This document shows positions 17,017 through 25,648 of a DNA stretch of 37,771 nt, in pieces. The notes under the pieces were generated by a model. The model saw only the letters and a list, made by a program, of their open reading frames with translations. It had not been told where the DNA came from and ran no database searches. Each line of letters opens with the position of its first letter. Position 1 is the stretch's first letter. The position numbers and the translations under genes are program-made. Origin of the DNA: Deltaproteobacteria bacterium (GTDB taxonomy: Bacteria > Desulfobacterota > Desulfuromonadia > Geobacterales > Pseudopelobacteraceae); NCBI GenBank assembly GCA_021780495.1, contig JAJXYO010000042.1, positions 1-37,771 of the forward strand. Direction: 5' to 3'.

Positions 17017-17045
17017 AAAAAAAGGGGAAGGCCAACGCCTTCCCC
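17017..17045 (-). terminator. Intrinsic terminator of the acetate symporter operon
   Basis: On the minus strand GGGGAAGGC, a 4-base loop and GCCTTCCCC form a perfect 9-bp stem followed by seven T. The T-run touches the ATG of the next gene at 17016. Confidence 0.9.
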
Positions 17046-17077
17046 CACTATATCACAATCAAGCAGAAATCAAAGCA

Positions 17078-19078
17078 TCAGTGATCGATGGCTTTGGCCA
17101 TGCCGAGTCCGGTATTCTGGCGGACATACACCTCGTCGAACATATCTTCGGAACGCTTGTTGGGGAACATCAGGCACCCCAGGATGGCGGCAATGAAGCC
17201 CAGCGGGATTGAGATGATACCGGGGTTTTTCAGGCCGAACAGTGGTTTGTCAAGACCCATGATGGATGTGCCGTCTTTGTTCTTCTCGTAATCAGCCCTG
17301 GCTTTATCCAGTGATTTCTGGTCCTTCTCTGTCAGAGCTGCTCCCGGTGCCAGTTCGGACTGCTTATTCTCCATAACGGAAATGACATTTCTGGCACCGG
17401 CCGCTACCTTCTTGGGATAGGTCATGTTGGGGGAAACCATAACCAGGCCGATGGAGGCGATCGTGCCGACCAGCAGGCCGGAGATGACCCCGGCGGTGTT
17501 GAATTTGCGCCAGAACAGGGACAGTACGACGACCGGCAGGTTGCCGGAGGCGGCTACGGCGAATGCCAGGGCGACCAGATGGGCAACGTTGGCATTCTCG
17601 GCCAGCAGGCCGATCGTGATACCAACAGCGCCGACTACCATTGAGGTTATGCGGGCAGCCATGACCTGCTCATGCTGGTCGGCATGGCCGTCCTTGATGA
17701 CGTTGACATAGATGTCGTGGGCGATGGCGGCCGAGGCGGCCAGAACCAGGCCGGAAACAACCGCCAGGATGGTGGCAAAGGCGACCGAGCAGAGGAAGGC
17801 CAGGAACAGGTCGCCAATGATCGGGGCAATATCGGCACCCAACTGCTGTGCCAGCATCAATGTGGCCATGTTGCCGCCCGGGTCCACCGAAATGATACCC
17901 TGGGGGGTTACGTTGATGGCGGCGCCGAAACCGAGCAGCGTGGTCAGCACGTAGAAGGTGCCGATGATGAACATGGCAATGATAACGGACTTGCGTGCAG
18001 CCTGGGCGGTAGGTACGGTGAAGAAGCGCATCAGGATGTGCGGCATGCCGGCGGTGCCTAACACCAGGGCCATGCCCAGGGAGATCTGGTCCAGAGGGTC
18101 CTTGAGGAACAGACCCGGCTCAAGAAAACGCTGGCCGGCATCAGCGCCCGTCAGGATATCAGCGCCGGTCTTTCCGTCTTTAATCAGAAGCTTTGTGACA
18201 TGATCCTGAATATCCGGGCTGTTGACGATGGTGTCGAAAAAGTGGATCGGATTGAAGCCGGCCTTGGCCAGAACCAGTACGGATAATAGTGCGGCACCTG
18301 ACATGAGCAGGCCGGCCTTGATGATCTGGACCCAGGTGGTGGCGGTCATGCCGCCGAAGACGACATAACCGACCATCAGGATGCCGACGCCAATAATGGC
18401 GGTCTTGTAGGGCACGCCGACCAGCAGTGCCATCAGCTTGCCCGCACCGACCATCTGGGCGGTCAGGTAGAAGGTCGAGACAGCCACGGTCGAGATGGCA
18501 GCCAGGGCGCGGACCGGCTTGGGATCGGTGCGGAAGGAGAGGATATCCCCCAGGGTGTACTTACCGGCGTTACGGCAGGGTTCGGCTACGATCAGGAGCA
18601 CGGTAATATACGCTACCAGCCAGCCGACCGAATACATGAACCCGTCGTAACCGTACAATGAAATCAGGCCGGAAATACCCAGGAACGACGCAGCCGACAT
18701 ATAGTCACCGGCAATCGCCCAACCGTTCTGAGTCCCGGTGATACCACCGCCGGCAGCATAGAAGTCGGCGGCGGTCTTGGTTTGTCTGGCTGCCCAGACA
18801 ACGACGCACAGGGTAATGCCGATGATGACGGCGAACATGGAGAGGGTGACAACCTTGTTGGCCTTCAGTACTTTTTTCTTGGCCAGTGGTGCAGCAGCTG
18901 CGGGGGCCGGAGCGGTGGCGTCTGGTGCGGTCATTGCCGGGGCAGTGACAGAAGCCGGAGCGGTTGCGGCAGGGGCTGCGTCTGTGGCGGCGGGCGCCTG
19001 CTTCGGCTCTTTAGCAAAGGCGGCTGCGGCAACGGTGAGAACCAAGCTGGCGGCGATGATGATATTCTTGAAAGTCAT
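17078..19078 (-). CDS. actP: Cation/acetate symporter ActP (sodium:solute symporter family)
   Basis: The product is 666 residues, longer than the roughly 550 of E. coli ActP. A cleavable-looking signal peptide (residues 1-22) is followed by a low-complexity Ala/Pro/Thr segment (about 23-70), then 13 or so membrane helices with the SSS signatures GGGITGTQNGWAIAGDYMSAA and FGGMTATTWVQIIKAGLL. A charged soluble insert (about 560-610, Lys/Asp/Glu-rich) precedes the final helix. It should co-transport acetate with a cation. Start ATG 19078 follows AAGGAGG. The DUF485 gene is 16 bases upstream and the pair is a standard acetate uptake operon. Confidence 0.9.
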   Translation of the reverse strand: MTFKNIIIAASLVLTVAAAAFAKEPKQAPAATDAAPAATAPASVTAPAMTAPDATAPAPAAAAPLAKKKVLKANKVVTLSMFAVIIGITLCVVVWAARQTKTAADFYAAGGGITGTQNGWAIAGDYMSAASFLGISGLISLYGYDGFMYSVGWLVAYITVLLIVAEPCRNAGKYTLGDILSFRTDPKPVRALAAISTVAVSTFYLTAQMVGAGKLMALLVGVPYKTAIIGVGILMVGYVVFGGMTATTWVQIIKAGLLMSGAALLSVLVLAKAGFNPIHFFDTIVNSPDIQDHVTKLLIKDGKTGADILTGADAGQRFLEPGLFLKDPLDQISLGMALVLGTAGMPHILMRFFTVPTAQAARKSVIIAMFIIGTFYVLTTLLGFGAAINVTPQGIISVDPGGNMATLMLAQQLGADIAPIIGDLFLAFLCSVAFATILAVVSGLVLAASAAIAHDIYVNVIKDGHADQHEQVMAARITSMVVGAVGITIGLLAENANVAHLVALAFAVAASGNLPVVVLSLFWRKFNTAGVISGLLVGTIASIGLVMVSPNMTYPKKVAAGARNVISVMENKQSELAPGAALTEKDQKSLDKARADYEKNKDGTSIMGLDKPLFGLKNPGIISIPLGFIAAILGCLMFPNKRSEDMFDEVYVRQNTGLGMAKAIDH

Positions 19079-19094
19079 GTCGTATCCTCCTTTT

Positions 19095-19406
19095 CTAAAG
19101 ATGAAGTTCATTGATAAGTTCTTTGGTCAAGCGGTCAAAGTCCTTGTTGGCCACGTGGGCATAGTACAGTGCCAATGCCCAGGATACGAAAAACTGGGAC
19201 AGGGCGAACACGTACCCGAAGTTGATGACGCCGATGATCTTGATCTTGAACAGACCTGGCGCATAGGCAGCTCCGATCGGAAGCAGGAAGTAATACGCGG
19301 TTGAGAATATCCACCAGCCAAAAAGGAAAGTTGTTTTTTTGTGGTGGAGATCGAGGAACTTCGGGTTTTTTGCAATTGCTTTCCAGTCATACTGTTTTTC
19401 TGCCAT
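19095..19406 (-). CDS. DUF485 inner-membrane protein (YjcH-like)
   Basis: The product is 103 residues with two membrane helices (TTFLFGWWIFSTAYYFLLPIG and VINFGYVFALSQFFVSWALA) ending in the conserved YYAHVANKDFDRLTKEL. This small protein normally accompanies ActP and is thought to assist or form part of the acetate transporter. A good ribosome site (AAAGGAG) precedes the ATG. It is the first gene of the actP operon. Confidence 0.9.
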   Translation of the reverse strand: MAEKQYDWKAIAKNPKFLDLHHKKTTFLFGWWIFSTAYYFLLPIGAAYAPGLFKIKIIGVINFGYVFALSQFFVSWALALYYAHVANKDFDRLTKELINELHL

Positions 19407-19431
19407 GAGTTACTCCTTTCGTAACATATCG

Positions 19432-19441
19432 TTGTGTACAG
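19432..19441. promoter_or_regulatory. Candidate operator TTGTGTACAG upstream of the acetate uptake operon
   Basis: The imperfect palindrome TGTGTACA lies 26 bases before the DUF485 start. It differs at one position from TTGTATACAG upstream of citrate synthase (25550-25559). The regulator is unknown; the adjacent IclR protein is one candidate. Confidence 0.4.
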
Positions 19442-19500
19442 CGCAGGTGTCCGGTTCCGTTCCAGGTCTCCTTTCGCAACTGCTCAAATATTCTCAAGCG

Positions 19501-20277
19501 TCAAGCGGGGATTTTTTCGTAGCCGAATTTCATGGAGAGGATCTCGGCACTCTCCTGCATGGATGGAATGATCTCCGATTCAAGCCGCTCCTGTCGCATG
19601 CGGAAGGAGGGCGCCAGCATGGTAAGCGCTCCAACCACCTGGCCGGCGTAATCCTTGATGGTAACTGCAACCGCACAGATGCCATCGCCCAGGCCGCCAA
19701 CATCAACGGCCACCCCCGATTGGCGGATGTCACGCAGTTCCGCCTCCAGTCTTTTTATATCGGTAATGCCGCCCAAATTGGCCCTGCGTTTGCCAAGCCG
19801 TTCAATCGTATCGCTCGAACTCATGGCTTTGATGACCTTGCCGGCGGCATTGCTAAAGAACGGGAATCGTTTGCCAATCATGGCTGTGGCCTTAATCTGA
19901 CGGCATGAGTCGACCATATCCAGGAAAAGAACCTCGTCATCGTTCATAACAGTCATATAGACCGCTTCATCGTGTTTTTGCGCCAGCTGTTCCATGACCG
20001 GATGCGCCAAGCGGATGAGGCTGGCGCTTTTAAGGATGTGTTGAGCCATTTCATAGGCGTGCATACCGAGCCGGAAGGTCCCGGTGTGTTCGTCGCGCTC
20101 GATGAGCCCTTTGTCCTCAAGTGTCGCCAGGAGCCGGAGGGTTCTGTTCCTGCTCAGGTCAAGCTTATTAGCCAGAAGGGGTAATGTTGCCACGGAGTTT
20201 TCTGTCGCTAGGGCGTCAAGGAGATCAAATGCCTTGAGAACGGACTGAACCGAATACGTCCCTTTTTCTCTGTTCAT
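19501..20277 (-). CDS. IclR family transcriptional regulator
   Basis: The product is 258 residues. The N-terminal winged helix (about 5-75) reads SVLKAFDLLDALA, then a recognition helix in LANKLDLSRNRTLRLLATLEDKGLI, then the wing (FRLG). The rest is the IclR effector-binding domain with PVMEQLAQKHDEAVYMTVM, FFSNAAGKV and GICAVAVTIKDYAGQVVGALTM. It lies directly upstream of DUF485-actP on the same strand, so regulation of acetate uptake is a reasonable inference. Start ATG 20277 is preferred; the upstream TTG extension is not family-like. The ribosome site is weak. Confidence 0.9.
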   Translation of the reverse strand: MNREKGTYSVQSVLKAFDLLDALATENSVATLPLLANKLDLSRNRTLRLLATLEDKGLIERDEHTGTFRLGMHAYEMAQHILKSASLIRLAHPVMEQLAQKHDEAVYMTVMNDDEVLFLDMVDSCRQIKATAMIGKRFPFFSNAAGKVIKAMSSSDTIERLGKRRANLGGITDIKRLEAELRDIRQSGVAVDVGGLGDGICAVAVTIKDYAGQVVGALTMLAPSFRMRQERLESEIIPSMQESAEILSMKFGYEKIPA

Positions 20278-20347
20278 GCGGACCCCGCGGCTGATTCGTA
20301 GGCAAATTAACAAATGTTCTAAAATTAACTACAAATGGCTCTGAAGT

Positions 20348-20376
20348 TTTGTAATACAATGTTTTAAATATGTCAA
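20348..20376 (-). promoter_or_regulatory. Promoter of the IclR regulator gene
   Basis: On the minus strand TTGACA (20376-20371), a 17-bp spacer and TACAAA (20353-20348) precede the start codon by about 70 bases. The -35 is a perfect consensus. Confidence 0.55.
20349..20359. promoter_or_regulatory. TTGTAATACAA palindrome overlapping the IclR promoter
   Basis: A perfect 11-bp dyad covers most of the proposed -10 box. It resembles the TTGTATACAG and TTGTGTACAG sites near citrate synthase and DUF485 but has one extra central base. Autoregulation is possible. Confidence 0.35.
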
Positions 20377-20838
20377 TATTTTCTTTAATAAAAAAAAGTA
20401 TATCAAATAATATCAAAAATAACGAGGTATTAAAAAAAACAATCAGTGGATAATATATTAAATAATAGGTTAAAAAATAATATAACAATTGTTTTACTGA
20501 GAGTGTCTTGTGGAGATTTTATGAATGCTGGAGGAGGGTGCTACGTTTCCGTTGTGCTGATCGCGTGGTGCAAAACCGGATAGGTGGTGGCTGCATGAAG
20601 TAAAAGCAGGCTGGAGACTCCGGTTGTTGATTGCCGTTATGACCAGATACTGGGGGGATGGCCTCGGGTGCGCGGTGTCAGAACCATCCGGCTGACATGG
20701 GCCGCGATGTCCGAAAAAAACTGTTGCGGCCGGAAGCGGTTCAAAGGTACTATTCCTGCTGTAATTCCGGGAGTTTTGTCCGTGTGTTTTGCTGCGCAAT
20801 TTGAATGGTGCCATTGAAAACGTTCTCCCTGAGTACCC

Positions 20839-23022
20839 ATGACCCTTTCTCGCAAAATAGTCATCGTCATTGTCAGTACCTTCATCGCACTGGTCGGCAT
20901 TATTGCGGCGACCTCTGACATTATCCTGCTCAACAACTTCCGCCAGATTGAAAAGCAAAGCATCCTGGCTCATACCCAGCAGATCTACAATCTGATCATG
21001 GACAGGGAGGAGCAGATCGATGTAACTGCCCGGGATTTTTCATCCGCCCAGGATGAACTGATTCGTAATGGATTGAGTCCGGGGGACGCCGATCTGCGCT
21101 ACCTGGGCCAGAAAAGCCTCAAGAGCCATCGGCTCGACATGGGGGCGCTGTATGACGAGGGTGGGCATCTGATATACATCAGGGCCATCGATTGTGACTC
21201 AGCCACCTATTGCGACATCGGCCCCGAAAGACAACTGGCCTTGGATGCGATGGTTGCCAATCTCAAGCTGGATGTCGACACTCATTTCAAGGGTACGGAG
21301 AATGTTGCCGGCGTGCCCTTGATGGTTTCGTTGCAAGCGCAGAAGGCGGCTAATGGGACACTGCGTGGGATTGCGGTCATTGGCTGTTTTCTCGACAGGA
21401 ATGAAATTGACCATATTTCCCGTCTGACGGGCTATACCGTCACGGTGACTCGCCTTGACTCGGGGCGCTTGGCTCCTGATGCGGCTGGCGCCAATGCCGA
21501 GCTTCAGCAGGGTAAGGAGGTTGTTACCCGAGTGCTGAACGATGATCGGGTGGCGGGATTTTTTTATCTGAAGGATATCTTCGGAAAGCCCTCTTTTATC
21601 GTTAACATCGTAGAAAAACGTACCCTCGTTGATCAAGGGAAGGTAATCCTGAGCTATATTGTTGCTGCCATGGTCGTCAGTGGCGGGGTGTTGTGCGGCG
21701 TCATGCTGATCTTTATGCGGGGAGTGGTTCTGAAACGCCTGGCAAACTTCAGCGCTACCGTGGAGGAAATCAGCAATAAGCGCGATATCTCAGCCAGACT
21801 CGAGGTGTGGGGCGAGGATGAACTGGAGGGGTTGGCGGTATCGGTCAACATGATGCTCGAATCGCTCGATATTGCCGAACACTCCCTCAAGGAGAGTGAG
21901 CTGCGGTATCGAACCCTCTTCGAGCGGGCGCCGGATGCCATTTTTATCATCGGTGCCGAGGGGAAGGAAGCCGGTTGCATCGTGGATGCCAACCGGGCCG
22001 CTTGCGAACTGCATGGCTATCCGCTGGAAGTTCTTCGTTCCATGCGGATCAACGACCTGAACACCCCCGAGACCAATGCCGTCTCTGCGGAGATCATGCG
22101 CAGTGTGCTGCGAGGAGAATGGGTCAACCGTGAGGTCTGGCACCAGAGAAAGGACGGCTCCTGTTTCCCGGTCGAGATTCATGCCGGGCGGATCACGCTG
22201 GAGGGGCGCAGCTACGTTCTGGGATTCGACCGCGACATAACCTCCCGCAAATTGGCAGAAGAGACGGACCGGATGTATCTTGAACAGATCCGGCAGTTGA
22301 ATACGGAACTCAGCTGTAAGGCCAGCGAGCTGGCAGTCGTCAATAAGGAGCTGGAGTCATTCAATTATTCGATTTCGCACGATATGCGCGGCCCCCTGAC
22401 ACGGATATCGGGGTATTGTCAGCTGATGCTGGAAGACGATAGCGCTCTTGATCCCCAGATCAGAACCTACCTGTCCCGGATCTACGAATCCTGTTGCTGG
22501 CTGGACGAGATGCTCGACGCCATGCTCAAGCTTTCCCGCTTGGCCAACACCGATTTTACACCGGAAAAGGTTGATCTGAGTGCCATTGTCGAGGGTGTTG
22601 TGCTCGACCTGACCCAAGCCGAGCCGAACAGGGCGATTGATGCGGTGATTGCGCCTGGGGTGACGGTAGTGGGGGATGCGCGCTTGCTCAAGATACTGAT
22701 GAGTAATCTCATCGGCAACGCCTGGAAGTACAGCGCCACATCGGAACGCGGCTGCATGGAATTCGGTGTGATGGAGAACGTCTCAACCCCGGTGTATTAT
22801 GTGCGCGATAATGGTGTCGGCTTTGACATGAAAGATGCCGATAAACTTTTCAGGGTCTTTACCCGCCTGCACGACCCTAGCCAGTTCAGCGGCTACGGCA
22901 TCGGGCTGGCTACGGTCCAGCGGGTCATTGCCCGTCATGGCGGCAGAGTCTGGGCCGAGGGCGAGGTGGGGCGCGGCGCGACCTTTTTCTTCACCCTGGC
23001 TCCGGATATCCAGTCCGCATAA
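20839..23022 (+). CDS. CHASE4-HAMP-PAS sensor histidine kinase
   Basis: The product is 727 residues. Helix one (about 7-29) and helix two (about 268-295) enclose a periplasmic CHASE4-type sensor domain (LDMGALYDEGGHLIYI...GIAVIGCFLD). A HAMP linker follows (about 297-345), then a PAS domain (about 357-475, ending FDRDITSRKLAEE) and a coiled segment. The kinase core has His514 in NYSISHDMRGPLTRISGY. The ATPase domain has NLIGNAWKYS, DNGVGFD and GYGIGLATVQRVI. There is no receiver domain, so the phosphate must pass to a regulator elsewhere. The PAS-phytochrome-like core is of the type that lacks a linked regulator. The upstream ribosome site is weak. Confidence 0.9.
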   Translation: MTLSRKIVIVIVSTFIALVGIIAATSDIILLNNFRQIEKQSILAHTQQIYNLIMDREEQIDVTARDFSSAQDELIRNGLSPGDADLRYLGQKSLKSHRLDMGALYDEGGHLIYIRAIDCDSATYCDIGPERQLALDAMVANLKLDVDTHFKGTENVAGVPLMVSLQAQKAANGTLRGIAVIGCFLDRNEIDHISRLTGYTVTVTRLDSGRLAPDAAGANAELQQGKEVVTRVLNDDRVAGFFYLKDIFGKPSFIVNIVEKRTLVDQGKVILSYIVAAMVVSGGVLCGVMLIFMRGVVLKRLANFSATVEEISNKRDISARLEVWGEDELEGLAVSVNMMLESLDIAEHSLKESELRYRTLFERAPDAIFIIGAEGKEAGCIVDANRAACELHGYPLEVLRSMRINDLNTPETNAVSAEIMRSVLRGEWVNREVWHQRKDGSCFPVEIHAGRITLEGRSYVLGFDRDITSRKLAEETDRMYLEQIRQLNTELSCKASELAVVNKELESFNYSISHDMRGPLTRISGYCQLMLEDDSALDPQIRTYLSRIYESCCWLDEMLDAMLKLSRLANTDFTPEKVDLSAIVEGVVLDLTQAEPNRAIDAVIAPGVTVVGDARLLKILMSNLIGNAWKYSATSERGCMEFGVMENVSTPVYYVRDNGVGFDMKDADKLFRVFTRLHDPSQFSGYGIGLATVQRVIARHGGRVWAEGEVGRGATFFFTLAPDIQSA

Positions 23023-23084
23023 AATTTACACGGTTCAGGTACTGTTAACCCCGTCAGGGGATCACGAGTTGAGGAGGAACCATT

Positions 23085-24209
23085 ATGGGATTGTGGGACA
23101 AGCTGACAGCGGAACTGATTGACATCGTGCAATGGCTGGATGACACCAGCGATACCTTGGTCTACCGTTTTGAACGCTACGGCAACGAGATCAAGTACGG
23201 GGCCAAGCTGGTGGTGCGCGAAGGTCAGGTGGCGGCTTTCATCAATGAGGGGCAGTTGGCCGATGTGTTCAAGCCGGGCAGCTATACGCTCACAACGCAG
23301 AACCTGCCGGTGCTGACGACCCTCAAGGGCTGGAAGTACGGATTTGAATCGCCCTTTAAGGCCGAGGTCTATTTCTGCTCGACCCGGCAGTTCACCAATC
23401 TGAAGTGGGGTACCCCCGGTCCGGTGACCATGCGTGATCCCGAATTCGGTGCCGTGCGGGTGACCTCCTACGGCCTCTACTCCATCAGGCTCAAGGATCC
23501 GGCTGTTTTTATCCGTGAAATTGTCGGCACGGACGGTAATTTCACAACCGAATCGATCGAGGACAACGTGCGCGGCAAGATCGGCATGCGTATCAAGGAG
23601 GTCATGCCTGATGCCGGCATACCGGTCATCGATCTGGAGAGCAAGGTTGTCCAGCTGGGCGAGACCATGAGGACCAGGATCGCACCGTCAATCGAGGCGC
23701 TGGGGCTTGAATTGACCGAGGTGCAGGTGCAGGACATCGGTCTGCCGGAAGAGGTGGAACGCGCCATCGATAAGGCCGGCGCCATGCGGGCCATCGGCAA
23801 CATGCAGATGTACACCCAGTATGAAACGGCCAGCTCGATCAACGATGCCGCTAACAACCCTGGCGGTGTGGCCGCTGCCGGCGTGGGGGTCGGGATGGGA
23901 TTCGGCATGGGCGGGCAGATGGCCGGGGCCATGGGCGGCATGTTGGCCGGGCAGGCCCAGCCTCAGACGGGCGCCGCGCCCTCGACACCCCCGCCGTTGC
24001 CGTCACAACCCCGGTTCTACGTTGCCGTTAACGGTCAGCAGTCCGGACCTTTCGATCTGGCCATGTTGCAGCAGATGGCCCTGTCCGGTCAGTTGACCCG
24101 CGACAGTCTGGTATGGAAACAGGGTATGCCAGCCTGGGATGCCGCCGGGCAGGTTACGGAAATGACAGCCGTGTTCGCTGCCGTTCCTCCGCCCATGCCG
24201 CCTGCCTAA
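23085..24209 (+). CDS. SPFH/band 7 protein with C-terminal GYF_2 domain
   Basis: The product is 374 residues. The N-terminal two thirds (about 20-250) match the SPFH proteins annotated as virion core-like or YdjI-like (VREGQVAAFINEGQLADVFKPG early, IEALGLELTEVQVQDIGLP late). A Gly/Met/Ala-rich linker (about 265-300) is followed by a GYF_2 domain (about 303-365, YVAVNGQQSGPFDL...WKQGMPAWD). In Bacillus the related YdjI recruits a PspA homologue to membranes; a membrane-stress role is plausible here. A ribosome site, GAGGAGGAACC, precedes the ATG. It sits 62 bases after the sensor kinase gene, perhaps co-transcribed. Confidence 0.85.
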   Translation: MGLWDKLTAELIDIVQWLDDTSDTLVYRFERYGNEIKYGAKLVVREGQVAAFINEGQLADVFKPGSYTLTTQNLPVLTTLKGWKYGFESPFKAEVYFCSTRQFTNLKWGTPGPVTMRDPEFGAVRVTSYGLYSIRLKDPAVFIREIVGTDGNFTTESIEDNVRGKIGMRIKEVMPDAGIPVIDLESKVVQLGETMRTRIAPSIEALGLELTEVQVQDIGLPEEVERAIDKAGAMRAIGNMQMYTQYETASSINDAANNPGGVAAAGVGVGMGFGMGGQMAGAMGGMLAGQAQPQTGAAPSTPPPLPSQPRFYVAVNGQQSGPFDLAMLQQMALSGQLTRDSLVWKQGMPAWDAAGQVTEMTAVFAAVPPPMPPA

Positions 24210-24294
24210 ACCAGAACAGGGGGAGGGCGGTGCAGTGGGTATCCGTCCTCGCTGCTAGCCTGCTGATTTTAAAAAAAAGAGGGAGTTATTTTTC

Positions 24295-25491
24295 ATGCGT
24301 CTGACACCAGCAACAGAACTCGAATACCGTTGCAAGAAGCTTCAGGACCTGATGGCCGGGCAGGGGATGGATGCGGTCATCATTGTCCAGAATGCCGACC
24401 TGTTTTACTTTACCGGTACTATCCAGAGCGGCTGTCTGTACGTTCCCGCTCATGGACAGCCGATCTACATGGCCCGAAAGGAGTTCAGCCGGGCCCGCAT
24501 GGAGTCGGGTCTGAAGGAGGTCGTTCCTATTGGTTCCATGAAGGATATCCCCGCTATCCTGGCGCGGTACGGCTACCCCGAGCCGAAACGGATCGGCATG
24601 GAACTGGATGTTGTGCCGGTCAGCTTTTTCGAACGCTACAAGAACGTGTTCCCCCAGGCCGAGTACCCGGATGCCACGCCACTTATCCGCCAGGTGCGGA
24701 TGATCAAGTCCCACTATGAAATCCATCTTATGAAGGATGCGGCCGATCAGGTGCACCGGGTCTGGCAGCGGGCCGGGGAGGTCATTCGCGAGGGTGCCAC
24801 CGACCTGGAGATAGCCGCCGAACTTGAATTCACCGCCAGGAAAGACGGGCATCAGGGGCTGGTGCGGATGCGCGGCTTTAATTCCGAATTGTTCTACGCC
24901 CAGATATTCTCCGGTACGGACACGGCCGTACCGTCCTACGCCGATACGCCCCTCGGGGGGCTTGGCTTGAACCCTTCGTTCGGTCAGGGCGCAGGGCTCA
25001 AGCGCATTGAGCGCCATGAGGCTATCATCATCGATTTCGCCGGTTGTGTCGATGGCTACCTGATTGACCAGACCCGCGTCTTTGCCATCGGCGGCGTTTC
25101 CGAACGGCTGCAAAGGGGCTACGATGACATGCTGGCGGTGCAGCGCCGTATGATGGAACTTGCCGTTCCGGGTGCCAGCTGGGGAGGGCTTTACGATGAA
25201 TGTCTGGCCCTGGCGGTTGACATGGGCTATGCCGACAGTTTTATGGGATCAAAAGGGTCGCAGGTCTCGTTCATCGGCCATGGCCTCGGCATTGAAATTG
25301 ACGAATACCCGTTTATCGCCCGCGGATTCAAGGAGATGAAGCTGGAGGCGGGTATGGCATTTGCCTTCGAGCCGAAAGTCGTTTTCCCGGGCGAGGGCGC
25401 CATCGGTATAGAAAACACCTTCTACATCAGCAACGACGGCCTTAAACAGTTGACCTACTCCAGTGAAGAGCTTGCCATTCTGCCCCTGTAA
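24295..25491 (+). CDS. M24 family metallopeptidase (Xaa-Pro aminopeptidase-like)
   Basis: The product is 398 residues. A creatinase-type N-terminal domain (1-145, LQDLMAGQGMDAVIIVQNAD) precedes the pita-bread catalytic domain. The five metal ligands are visible: Asp in IIIDFAG (about 247), Asp in LIDQTRVF (about 258), His in FIGHGLGIEIDE (about 329), Glu in FAFEPKVVFPG and Glu in IGIENTF. It probably removes N-terminal residues before proline, but M24 members also act as other dipeptidases. Neighbouring genes do not point to a specific substrate. Confidence 0.85.
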   Translation: MRLTPATELEYRCKKLQDLMAGQGMDAVIIVQNADLFYFTGTIQSGCLYVPAHGQPIYMARKEFSRARMESGLKEVVPIGSMKDIPAILARYGYPEPKRIGMELDVVPVSFFERYKNVFPQAEYPDATPLIRQVRMIKSHYEIHLMKDAADQVHRVWQRAGEVIREGATDLEIAAELEFTARKDGHQGLVRMRGFNSELFYAQIFSGTDTAVPSYADTPLGGLGLNPSFGQGAGLKRIERHEAIIIDFAGCVDGYLIDQTRVFAIGGVSERLQRGYDDMLAVQRRMMELAVPGASWGGLYDECLALAVDMGYADSFMGSKGSQVSFIGHGLGIEIDEYPFIARGFKEMKLEAGMAFAFEPKVVFPGEGAIGIENTFYISNDGLKQLTYSSEELAILPL

Positions 25492-25510
25492 TCAAATCAC
25501 AAAATTTTTG

Positions 25511-25538
25511 TTGCATTTTATCAAAGCTTTGGTATAAC
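25511..25538 (+). promoter_or_regulatory. Promoter of the citrate synthase gene
   Basis: TTGCAT (25511-25516), a 16-bp spacer and TATAAC (25533-25538) lie 111 bases before the start codon, in an AT-rich segment. A palindrome follows near the expected transcription start. Confidence 0.55.
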
Positions 25539-25549
25539 TACGGCACAAA

Positions 25550-25559
25550 TTGTATACAG
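25550..25559. promoter_or_regulatory. Candidate operator TTGTATACAG at the citrate synthase promoter
   Basis: TGTATACA is a perfect 8-bp dyad about 12 bases downstream of the -10 box, where a bound repressor would block transcription. It matches the DUF485-actP upstream site at 9 of 10 positions. Confidence 0.45.
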
Positions 25560-25648
25560 TATTCTAAAAAACCAGTATTTATATTTGTAACTATTTGATT
25601 TGTTTGGTAGTTATAATTCACCCCACAACACGAAAGGAGAGTACACAA

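Larger units (their letters stand above)
20278..20838. other. Divergent intergenic region with an AT-rich island
   Basis: I see no supported gene in these 561 bases. Positions about 20300-20490 are strikingly AT-rich, with long A and T runs, in contrast to the GC-rich surroundings. The segment contains the IclR promoter and a TTGTAATACAA palindrome. The remaining 350 bases up to the kinase gene show no clear promoter, hairpin or family-like reading frame. Confidence 0.6.

Noticed and set aside
20494..20838. A cyclic-di-GMP or other riboswitch upstream of the CHASE4 kinase
   Set aside because: A GCAAAACC stretch recalls part of the GEMM motif, but the paired helices and the second conserved loop are not there.
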